From the NCBI RefSeq assembly GCF_003478335.1, contig NZ_QUFB01000047.1:1-23132 (forward strand): a DNA stretch of 23,132 nt, written 5' to 3'. Origin of the DNA: Clostridium sp. AM49-4BH. Lineage in GTDB: Bacteria; Bacillota; Clostridia; Lachnospirales; Lachnospiraceae. The stretch's first letter is position 1. Every line of letters begins with the position of its first letter. Both the position numbers and the translations under genes were made by a program. Below the pieces are notes generated by a model, which saw nothing but the letters and a program-made list of their open reading frames with translations, was not told where the DNA came from and did no database searches. Shown here one piece after another: positions 9,134-16,232 of this stretch.

Positions 9134-9306
9134 TCATGCTCCCTCATGAATTCTGCCATCCGGCTTAATACACGGCAAGCACATTCTAATACAAAAATAT
9201 ACCATCTCAAGACAATTATTGCAAGTAAGAATCCATAGATCCTGCCCTCCTCCATCGTCAGATCAACGTCTGACAGGATCATTTTCCCCTTAATCTGTAA
9301 CGTCAC
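9134..9306 (-). pseudogene. Decayed fragment of an ABC-transporter ATP-binding subunit
   Basis: From 9306 downward one frame reads MTLQIKGKMILSDVDLTMEEGRIYGFL, which closely matches the start of ABC ATPases up to just before the Walker A loop (typically IYGFLGRNGSGKT). The Walker A motif is absent. After a frame change, a second stretch ending IKPDGRIHEGA and a stop at 9134-9136 resembles the segment shortly after Walker A in such proteins. This fits a gene fragment with an internal deletion and frameshift. The first part is convincing; the second is weaker. No intact permease or remaining ATPase domain is nearby. The fragment now forms the recO-glyS spacer. Confidence 0.5.
9196..9224 (-). 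promoter_or_regulatory. Promoter of glyS
   Basis: On the minus strand TTGCAA (9219-9224), a 17-bp spacer and TATATT (9196-9201) form a good housekeeping promoter with an extended -10 (TGG just before TATATT). The leader to the glyS start would be about 85 bases. The promoter lies within the decayed ABC-ATPase fragment. Confidence 0.7.
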
Positions 9307-9320
9307 ATTCTGTTTAAGAT

Positions 9321-10067
9321 TTATTTAAGAAATGCTTCTGATTTGAATTGATGTGGCAGATATCTACCAAGATAACGTTTCATAAAATGTGTGAGTTCGC
9401 GCAAAACCTCCTCAGACACCCCGAACGCATAAAGTTTGCCCCATTCGCTGGTCAATATGTATTGCAGCGTATAGAGTGCATCGGAGCTTAACTGTAACGG
9501 ATAGGCATCTTTTGTTGTTTTATCCTTGGCAGCGCATGCCGGACAAAGCAATCCCCCCGCTTGCAAATAAACGGTATTGACTTCTTTCGTCCCGCAATGC
9601 AGACATTGAAATAATTCCACCATCTCGCCCTCGATCAACATAAGACGCAGTTCATAGATCACGCGAACGAGTGGAAGTGTCATTTTGCCATGCATGACAG
9701 CGCGCAGTGTGACGTATAATAACATAAGCTCCCTAGAAGCTTCCACACCTTCTCTGGTGAAATATCGCGCCATTTCTCCAAAATAGGAACAATAACATAA
9801 TGCATCGTAATCCTGTGCCAATTCTCCAAACTGCGTCTGAATGGAGCCACTCTGCAGGCGGTAAGAATCTCTGCCGGGATAGAGCGTAAAGGTACCAAAG
9901 GTAAAAAGAATTGTACAGGCAGACAGGGCGCTGTTTGGTCTTCTCGCGCCCTGTGCAAATGCAGATATTCTTCCCAATTCTTTGGTGAGTATTTCTACTC
10001 TTCTATCGTACTCTTTCAGCGGTGATGTCTGTAAGATCATTCCTGTCACCGTTATGGTCTCCCGCAT
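9321..10067 (-). CDS. recO: DNA repair protein RecO
   Basis: RecO acts with RecR (and RecF) to load RecA on single-stranded DNA covered by SSB. The 248-residue product has the N-terminal OB-fold start (TVTGMILQTSPLKEYDRRVEILTKELGRISAFAQGARRP), a helical middle, and a zinc motif CLHC (155-158) with CPAC (175-178), which is common in Gram-positive RecO. The start at MRETIT was chosen because AGGAGG lies about 8 bases upstream; an ATG nine codons earlier has no good site. The gene overlaps the 3' end of the YqzL-like ORF by 65 bp, which suggests translational coupling. The era, yqzL, recO order is common in Firmicutes. No clear terminator follows. Confidence 0.97.
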   Translation of the reverse strand: MRETITVTGMILQTSPLKEYDRRVEILTKELGRISAFAQGARRPNSALSACTILFTFGTFTLYPGRDSYRLQSGSIQTQFGELAQDYDALCYCSYFGEMARYFTREGVEASRELMLLYVTLRAVMHGKMTLPLVRVIYELRLMLIEGEMVELFQCLHCGTKEVNTVYLQAGGLLCPACAAKDKTTKDAYPLQLSSDALYTLQYILTSEWGKLYAFGVSEEVLRELTHFMKRYLGRYLPHQFKSEAFLK

Positions 10068-10293
10068 GCCTTGTTCCCTCCTGTGGTATTCCATCTTCTG
10101 TGCGCTCCAAATTTTGCGCGCCGACGTTTCTCACACTGCCACTCCACATGACATTTTCGGCCACTGCCATCCCTAATGCACTGCCATCCATTATATTTCC
10201 GGCACTCATCTGTCCTGCTTGTCTGCAATATGCCAAATAATCTGCTACTTTTCCTGTTTCTTCAAATTGCTCCCATTGCTCTTGGTACTCCAT
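10003..10293 (-). CDS. YqzL-like protein with an extended C-terminus
   Basis: The 96-residue ORF begins MEYQEQWEQFEETGKVADYLAY. The pattern W-x2-F-x2-TG-x3-YL-x-Y matches the tiny YqzL family found between era and recO in many Firmicutes. Usual members are under 60 residues. Here the C-terminal two thirds is low-complexity and polar, ending in NGDRNDLTDITAERVR, and it runs 65 bp into recO. The ribosome site (GGTGAG close to the ATG, or AAAGG further up) is weak. The YqzL match and its position make it likely to be a real gene; whether the extension is functional is unclear. The function of YqzL itself is not established. Confidence 0.65.
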   Translation of the reverse strand: MEYQEQWEQFEETGKVADYLAYCRQAGQMSAGNIMDGSALGMAVAENVMWSGSVRNVGAQNLERTEDGIPQEGTRHAGDHNGDRNDLTDITAERVR

Positions 10294-10376
10294 CTTCTCA
10301 CCATGCCTTTCTTAAGTCTTTCTATTAGCATGGTGATTTCATGGGCTCTCTATTCTGGAAACTATTGCCGTCCCAA

Positions 10377-10412
10377 GAGATTTCGACTTGCTAATAAGTC
10401 GAAAAGAATCTC
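10377..10412 (-). other. Long inverted repeat between era and the YqzL-like ORF
   Basis: GAGATT and AATCTC form an outer stem around TTTCGACTT-GCTAAT-AAGTCGAAA. The result is a strong hairpin that directly abuts the last unit of the 44-bp array. No T-tract follows on the minus strand, so it is not a standard terminator. It may be an RNA-processing or stability element. Confidence 0.55.
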
Positions 10413-10587
10413 GTAATCACTCTTACATCAACCGAACTTTCTGCCGAAAAGTCCACGTAATCACTCTTACATTTATCGAACTTTCTGCCGAAAAGTCCAC
10501 GTAATCACTCTTACATCGATCGAACTTTCTGCCGAAAAGTCCACGTAATCACTCTTACACCGACCGAAGTTTCTGCCTAAAGATCTT
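10412..10587 (-). repeat. 44-bp minisatellite growing from the 3' end of era
   Basis: Four 44-bp units start at 10412, 10456, 10500 and 10544. They share CGTAATCACTCTTACA, then a 5-base variable segment, then CGAACTTTCTGCCGAAAAGT. The last unit runs across the era stop codon (10577-10579), and the adjoining era codons (10588-10603) match the start of another unit, so the end of era appears to be the founding copy. In the minus-strand RNA each full unit can form GGACUUUU-CGGCA-GAAAGUUC, using two G.U pairs. With the hairpin at 10377-10412 it fills most of the 283-bp era-yqzL gap; the remaining stretch 10294-10376 shows only a weak CCATGC/GCATGG stem (10301-10333). Confidence 0.95.
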
Positions 10588-11488
10588 CGTAATCTGTCTT
10601 TCGATAGCCAAAATTTTTAATCAGGAAATCACTGTCTCGCCAATCTTTTTTGACTTTAACCCACAATTTTAGGTTCACTTTGCAGTCCAGCAAAGCTTCC
10701 ATATCGGCACGTGCCTGTGATCCAATCTTTTTGAGCATGGCACCCTGTTTACCAATAATGATTCCCTTATGTGAATTGCGCTCGCATACGATCGTCGCAT
10801 CGATATCAATAATACCGCCATTCGGACGCTCGTGCATCCGATCTATTGCAACGGCAATGCCATGTGGAATCTCATCGCTCAAATTGCGCAGTGCTTTCTC
10901 TCGGATCATTTCCGCAACGATCTGTCGCTCCGGCTGATCCGTGATCGTGTCCTCATCATAATATTGCGGCCCTGTGGGCAGATATTTCATCATTGCCTGC
11001 AACAGATCATCCGTATTTTCTCCTTTGAGCGCGGATACCGGAATAATTTCCGCAAAATCCACAATATCTTTGTATGCCGCAATGAATTTAAGAATTTCCG
11101 CTTTCTCAACGGTATCGATCTTATTAATGACCAAAAATACCGGCGTCTTTACGCTGCGCAACTGCTCTGCAATATGCTGCTCACCGGCACCAATAAACGT
11201 ACTCGGCTCAACCAGCCACAGAATCACATCTACTTCTTTCAAAGTGCGTTCGGCAACGGACACCATGTATTCGCCCAGTTTATTTTTCGCCTTATGAATA
11301 CCCGGTGTGTCCAAAAATATGATCTGCCCCTCATCGCACGTATAGACAGTCTGAATCCGATTGCGCGTTGTCTGTGGTTTGTTGGAGGTGATCGCGATTT
11401 TCTGTCCGATCAACCGATTCATCAATGTTGATTTTCCAACATTTGGTCTTCCGATCAAAGTAACAAACCCTGATTTATAATTGTTCAT
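10577..11488 (-). CDS. era: GTPase Era
   Basis: Era is an essential GTPase that binds the 3' end of 16S rRNA and assists small-subunit assembly. The 303-residue product has G1 GRPNVGKS (13-20), G3 DTPG (60-63), G4 NKID (122-125), G5 SAL, and the C-terminal KH domain with IIIGKQGAMLKKIG and the KKDWRDSDFLIKNFGY tail. The start MNNYKSGF follows GAGAGG closely; an in-frame ATG at 11542 has no comparable site. Its last codons are part of a tandem-repeat unit that has spread downstream. The neighbours upstream are the M16C peptidase gene and its own 3' minisatellite; downstream are the YqzL-like ORF and recO. No separate promoter was recognised in the 188-bp gap before it. Confidence 0.98.
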   Translation of the reverse strand: MNNYKSGFVTLIGRPNVGKSTLMNRLIGQKIAITSNKPQTTRNRIQTVYTCDEGQIIFLDTPGIHKAKNKLGEYMVSVAERTLKEVDVILWLVEPSTFIGAGEQHIAEQLRSVKTPVFLVINKIDTVEKAEILKFIAAYKDIVDFAEIIPVSALKGENTDDLLQAMMKYLPTGPQYYDEDTITDQPERQIVAEMIREKALRNLSDEIPHGIAVAIDRMHERPNGGIIDIDATIVCERNSHKGIIIGKQGAMLKKIGSQARADMEALLDCKVNLKLWVKVKKDWRDSDFLIKNFGYRKTDYEDL

Positions 11489-11603
11489 CTTGTCCTCTCT
11501 TTCTATGGTATGTACTTTCGGCAGCCTCTCAAAACGAGTCATTTCGGCTGTATTTCCGAACAGTTTCGCCTTTCAGCACACTGCTCCTGCTCTCTTAAGT
11601 TTC

Positions 11604-11712
11604 CTACTGCAACGACTCTATGCTCTCAAGCAAAGTTCTCTTATGCAATGGCTCTATGCTCTCAAGCAAAGCTCTCTTACTGCAATGGCTCTATGCTCTC
11701 AAACAGCTTCTC
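11604..11712 (-). repeat. 36/37-bp minisatellite growing from the 3' end of the peptidase gene
   Basis: Three units (11677-11712, 11641-11676, 11604-11640) are near copies of one another. The first lies inside the M16C gene and encodes FESIEPLQ plus the stop. The next two lie in the intergenic region and still carry TTGCA followed by TAA or TAG. So the 3' end of the gene, including its stop, has been tandemly duplicated downstream. The rest of the gap up to era (11489-11603) shows no recognisable element. Confidence 0.93.
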
Positions 11713-14640
11713 TTCCTCGGCAATTTTCTTCTCATTACCGATCACACAGATCACGCCATCACGGATCACTTCTCGCACAACGTCTGCTGTCTGTCGAATA
11801 TCCTCTATATCGCAGTTAAGCACCTGATCACGCTGTTTCTGCATCATTTCTTCGGTCACATTGGTCAAATATGCAGACAAAGAACGTTTTCCCTTCATAT
11901 ATGGTGTGAGCGGTGTATCAATACCACTGATCGTACCGATGATCGTTTTGGTTACTTCACGCTCTTTCGCATCATACTGTTCCAAATACTCTGCTGCATG
12001 GCGATACACCTCTAACGTTGCTGACAGATTTGGATCGCGGTATGATGTGAAATATCCCTCCCGCTCCCTGTTAAAGCGGCATCCTACACCGTAAGCGCCA
12101 CCTTTCACCCGGACTTGATTCCAGAGATAATCGTAATTTAGCAAGTGACGCACTACCTGTAAAGCGCCGTTATTGACTTCTTTGACATTATCAAACTTGC
12201 CGGCGATCGCAACATACTGAATCTCTGCTGGTGTGGAAAACGCCTCCGAAACACGTTTTCGCTCACCACCAAATACAGACAAGACAGCGTTAGATGCTTT
12301 GCTATCCGCAGCTTGGAACGCATCAATGCGCTCTAAGAATGAACCGATCTCTTGCTCCAAAGCACGATACTCTTCTTCTCCACCCGTGATGGAGATCAAC
12401 ATATTATCTTTGCGAAGAAGCATATGCAGCAACTGTCTGCAGCCTGTAATCAATCGCTCCTTTTCTTCTTCAAAATGCTCATCTAACTGTACCAGATATT
12501 GATAATATCCCATACCAACCGCACGGTCGTTGACATAAGAACTCTCAGACACTGCTGCCATCGCTCTTCCCGCTGCCGCCTGATGTCCGCTCGCCATCAA
12601 CTGCACTTTCAAACGGGAGCGGCTTTCTGCAACTACCTCACGAAGATGCTTTTCATCATCAAAAGAGGTATCAAATAACATCTCTTCGATCAGCCGCAGT
12701 GCATTCGCTAACTTGTCAGTAAGCACTTTTGTCGTTACGGAGAACTTCACACTATATACGTCACTCTTACCTGCCTCGCAGTATACTCCCACATCCGTGG
12801 AAATACCACCGGTATAAAAGTTGGTTTCCGTATCAAACTCGCGGTAATTGTGCTCTTTCGTATCCATATAACCTAACAATGTTGTCAAAAAGCTCATCTG
12901 CGGCATATAATCTTTGCACGCATCTGCATCAAACAGCATTTGCAGATATACAATATTGTTGGTATGGATCTCGTGATGCAAGGTCTGCACACCATGCAAT
13001 TCTTTCATCGTATTATGCAGTGGCTGAATCGTCTTTTTGATGTCCTCTCTGGACAACATTGGGATCATTTCAAGCACTTCCTTTGGAGATGGCTCTTCCT
13101 GATAACGTTTCAGCGCTTTCGTCTGCTCGATCAACTGTGTGATCTGCTCCTCATTTAGAGAATCTTTATATTCCTGCAGTTTTTGAGCTGTTTCCTGCTC
13201 TAAGCGAATGGAAAGTCCCGGTTCCGGAATCATCTCCACCCACACTGCATGCTCATTGTCTAACAGATACTTCTGGATCAGTTGCTCATAATATCCGGTT
13301 CCGATCTGCTCTCTCAAAAAGGTATAGCAACCCTCATACTGCAAAGCATCATATGGCATCTCATCGTCATAGAGCCATGTACGAAGCAGCTTCATTCCAT
13401 ACAGCAGTCCCTTTGGATAAGAACCAAAATCCGCTTCTTTGTCTTTAAACTCCATACCGTTGATCGCCGCTTCCAAATCTTTGCGATTGATCCCCTGATC
13501 TACCTGCTGCTGCAATGTTGCCCGCAGCACCTCTGCAAATTTATCACGCAGACCCGGTTTTGCGTTTTTGGTATAAACCGAAAAGGTACTTTGACGCATA
13601 ATGTCGCAGAAATCCACGTCTACGTCTGTACCGATACCTGCATCCAATAATGCCTGCTTGAGCGGTGCGCCCGGCTGTTGTGCTAACACATAAGACAATA
13701 CGTCGAACGCTTTGCACGTATTGACATCCAATGTAATGTCAAGCGCCGCACCATAAGCATAATAATGTTTCTCACTGCAATCTGCGTCCTGAGCCACTGC
13801 ATATTTCTTTTCTAACACTTTGTGCTCAGCAAATGGCTTTTGCAGCGGGATCTGCGAATCGATCGTGATCGCCGGGAAATTGCTTAAGTAATTAGCGTCC
13901 ATCCACTCTAAGCGCTCTGTGACATCCATATCTCCATAGAGATAGATATAGCTGTTGACCGGATGATAATACTGTCTATGAAAGTCCAGATAATCTTCAT
14001 ACGTCAGATTCGGAATGTCGCGCGGATCACCACCGGACTCATTGCCATACGTATTATCCGGGAATAAACTATTCATTACAAAACGCTCTAACACGCTTTC
14101 TTCCGATGAAAATGCACCTTTCATCTCATTATATACAACACCATTATACGTAATGTCATCCTCCGGAGACTCTAATTCATAATGCCAGCCTTCCTGCTTA
14201 AAAATTTCCTCATGCTCGTATATATTTGGATAAAATACGGCGTCCATATATACATGCATCAGATTCTGAAAATCTTTGTCGTTGCAGCTTGCAATCGGAT
14301 ATAATGTCTTGTCCGGATAGGTCACGGCATTTAGGAACGTATTGAGCGAGCCCTTTACTAACTCTACAAAAGGGTCTTTGGCCGGGAAACGCTTGGATCC
14401 GCACAATACCGTATGCTCAATGATATGTGGAACGCCGGTCGAATCCTTTGGCGGTGTACGAAAACCAATACTGAATACTTTATTGTCATCCTCATTGCTG
14501 AATACCAAAATTCGCGCGCCACTCAAATTATGTTTTAACACCAACGCAAAACTGTCAAGCTCTTTCACATACTCTGCCTTCTGTAAGGTATACACTTTCG
14601 GGATTGTAAAATCTTCTGCTGTCTTTAATCTTGTCTCCAT
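11677..14640 (-). CDS. M16C family zinc metallopeptidase (presequence-protease-like)
   Basis: This 987-residue protein belongs to the insulinase/PreP-type M16C peptidases, which form a clamshell chamber and cut oligopeptides. The inverted zinc motif HIIEH gives His72, Glu75 and His76, and the distal ligand Glu172 lies in YNEMKGAF; the 96-residue spacing to it matches PreP. The length covers both halves of the fused enzyme, and the second half carries the GGAYGVGCRF segment used in substrate binding. There is no signal peptide, so it is probably cytoplasmic. The start follows GGAGG by 6 bases, and that site lies inside the last codons of rhaB, whose stop ends 1 base before this ATG, so the two are translationally coupled. 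Natural substrates are unknown. Confidence 0.96.
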   Translation of the reverse strand: METRLKTAEDFTIPKVYTLQKAEYVKELDSFALVLKHNLSGARILVFSNEDDNKVFSIGFRTPPKDSTGVPHIIEHTVLCGSKRFPAKDPFVELVKGSLNTFLNAVTYPDKTLYPIASCNDKDFQNLMHVYMDAVFYPNIYEHEEIFKQEGWHYELESPEDDITYNGVVYNEMKGAFSSEESVLERFVMNSLFPDNTYGNESGGDPRDIPNLTYEDYLDFHRQYYHPVNSYIYLYGDMDVTERLEWMDANYLSNFPAITIDSQIPLQKPFAEHKVLEKKYAVAQDADCSEKHYYAYGAALDITLDVNTCKAFDVLSYVLAQQPGAPLKQALLDAGIGTDVDVDFCDIMRQSTFSVYTKNAKPGLRDKFAEVLRATLQQQVDQGINRKDLEAAINGMEFKDKEADFGSYPKGLLYGMKLLRTWLYDDEMPYDALQYEGCYTFLREQIGTGYYEQLIQKYLLDNEHAVWVEMIPEPGLSIRLEQETAQKLQEYKDSLNEEQITQLIEQTKALKRYQEEPSPKEVLEMIPMLSREDIKKTIQPLHNTMKELHGVQTLHHEIHTNNIVYLQMLFDADACKDYMPQMSFLTTLLGYMDTKEHNYREFDTETNFYTGGISTDVGVYCEAGKSDVYSVKFSVTTKVLTDKLANALRLIEEMLFDTSFDDEKHLREVVAESRSRLKVQLMASGHQAAAGRAMAAVSESSYVNDRAVGMGYYQYLVQLDEHFEEEKERLITGCRQLLHMLLRKDNMLISITGGEEEYRALEQEIGSFLERIDAFQAADSKASNAVLSVFGGERKRVSEAFSTPAEIQYVAIAGKFDNVKEVNNGALQVVRHLLNYDYLWNQVRVKGGAYGVGCRFNREREGYFTSYRDPNLSATLEVYRHAAEYLEQYDAKEREVTKTIIGTISGIDTPLTPYMKGKRSLSAYLTNVTEEMMQKQRDQVLNCDIEDIRQTADVVREVIRDGVICVIGNEKKIAEEEKLFESIEPLQ

Positions 14641-14641
14641 T

Positions 14642-16159
14642 CTAGTCCTCCATCAATTGTTCAAATTTGCCATATGCTTCCTGCCAAGCTTCCTGCTCCT
14701 GCGGCAAATACGTTTTCGTGTCAAACGACGCAGCCAGTATATCACATTTTTGCTGTGCCGTGTCATAACAGTTAAGTGCCTTAAACTGTGCCATGACATT
14801 GCCAACGGCTGTGGCTTCGCTCGCTCCGGTAATTACCGGAATTCCAAGTGCATTTGCTGTATATTGATTTAACAACTCGTTCTGCACGCCACCGCCTACA
14901 ATATATAACTTTTCTTCCCACGTAATATATGGTTCCAGGGACAAATACGTCTGCTTGTATTTGAGTGCCAGGCTCTCCAAAATGCAGCGAACCAAGGCAC
15001 CATCTGTCTGCGGTACCGGCTGTCCGGTCTGCTTACAGTATTCCCGAATCTTAGTCGGATAGTCTCCCGGCTGCATAAAATCATCCGGTCTTATAAAGCT
15101 TTGCAACGGCTTCTCCTTGGCCGCAAGTTCTGCCAGCTGCGGAAATGTATACTCTCTGCCTTCTGCCGCGAAATTACGTCTGATTTCCTGCTGCATCCAC
15201 AAGCCGATAATATTTACCGTTGGACGATAACCGCCATCGCTCGTTCCCTCATTGGAGATCTTGTCGCGTATAATGTTATCCCCTGTAAGCATCGTCTTCG
15301 AGGAAATACCCATCAAAGACCATGTGCCGCTGGACAAAAATGTATACTGTTCTTCCTTTGCCGGAACCGCCGCCACCGCACACGCAGTATCGTGTCCCGG
15401 TGCGGATATAATATGCAGATCCTGCTGTTTTGTCTCTTTCGCAACATCTGTACGCAGAGTTCCCAGATCACGCCCTGCAAGATCCACCTCTGTAAACCAG
15501 CCCGGATCAAACTGCAGTTTGTCGAGCAATGGCTTTGCCCAGCATTTTTGCTCCATATTATAGAGCTGTGATGTCGAGGCAATTGAATATTCCGTATGTT
15601 TCACACCGGAAAATAAATATTCGATCAGGTTCGGCATCATTAGGATCGTGTCCGTCTGTTCTAAGATGGAAGGCATGTGCTTCTTCATATAGTATAATTT
15701 ATAAATCGTATTATATGCCAAACTGGCAATTCCGGTCTGTCCAAATGCATATTTTTCGCCATCCAAAACAGCCGCTTCCAGTGCACCGATCGTTGACTCT
15801 CCGGTCTGTCCATTTGGATGCAGTGCGATCAGTGCCTCCCTCATATTGGCGTCATCCAGTCCCGGATCGCGGTAACTGCCCGGCATAGCAAGCAGATCTC
15901 CTTCCCGCGACAAAAAGCCACAATCCACGCCCCAAGTGTCAAAGCCGACACCGGACAGATCTTTGCCGCTTTTACGCAGTCCATTCTTCATCTCATCCAT
16001 TAAATGCAGTAAATTCCAGTAGGCATGACCGTTTAACATGCTGAAATTATGCGGAAAACGGTGTACCTCCTCCAAGGTGATCTTCTCACCGTCAAACCGT
16101 GCCAGCATACCACGCCCGCTACTTGCCCCAAGATCAAACGCCAATACATTTTTTGTCAT
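14642..16159 (-). CDS. rhaB: Rhamnulokinase
   Basis: This FGGY-family kinase phosphorylates L-rhamnulose at C1 in rhamnose breakdown. The 505-residue product has the N-terminal phosphate loop FDLGASSGR, the rhamnulokinase-typical GFDTWGVDCGFL (72 onward), YRDPG, the catalytic Asp257 in SAPGHDTACAV, the FLSSGTWSLMG strand and the ADP-binding IVGGGVQNELLNQ. Residues about 100-137 (GLDDANMREALIALHP...) look like an insertion compared with the usual YRD...TGI spacing. The start follows GGAGGA by about 8 bases. No rhaA, rhaD, transporter or regulator gene lies in the window. It is coupled to the M16C gene and sits 73 bp after the EAL gene with no terminator seen. A closely related sugar substrate cannot be excluded. 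Confidence 0.93.
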   Translation of the reverse strand: MTKNVLAFDLGASSGRGMLARFDGEKITLEEVHRFPHNFSMLNGHAYWNLLHLMDEMKNGLRKSGKDLSGVGFDTWGVDCGFLSREGDLLAMPGSYRDPGLDDANMREALIALHPNGQTGESTIGALEAAVLDGEKYAFGQTGIASLAYNTIYKLYYMKKHMPSILEQTDTILMMPNLIEYLFSGVKHTEYSIASTSQLYNMEQKCWAKPLLDKLQFDPGWFTEVDLAGRDLGTLRTDVAKETKQQDLHIISAPGHDTACAVAAVPAKEEQYTFLSSGTWSLMGISSKTMLTGDNIIRDKISNEGTSDGGYRPTVNIIGLWMQQEIRRNFAAEGREYTFPQLAELAAKEKPLQSFIRPDDFMQPGDYPTKIREYCKQTGQPVPQTDGALVRCILESLALKYKQTYLSLEPYITWEEKLYIVGGGVQNELLNQYTANALGIPVITGASEATAVGNVMAQFKALNCYDTAQQKCDILAASFDTKTYLPQEQEAWQEAYGKFEQLMED

Positions 16160-16232
16160 ATTTTCTGTCCTCCATGATCATAACTCTTCATCCATAGGAT
16201 AACACTATCAAAGTTCTATCTGCATCAACCGT

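Noticed and set aside
9107..9320. T-box leader of glyS
   Set aside because: No antiterminator core and no leader terminator were found; the inverted repeats at about 9240-9285 (GATCCTG...CAGGATC and GTCAGA/TCTGAC) lie upstream of the predicted promoter.
10832..11431. Plus-strand ORF of 199 codons opposite era
   Set aside because: Era motifs on the minus strand are intact and the plus-strand product shows no motif.
11489..11542. Longer N-terminus for Era starting at 11542
   Set aside because: The extra 18 residues lack a ribosome site and do not resemble Era; GAGAGG precedes the MNNYK start.
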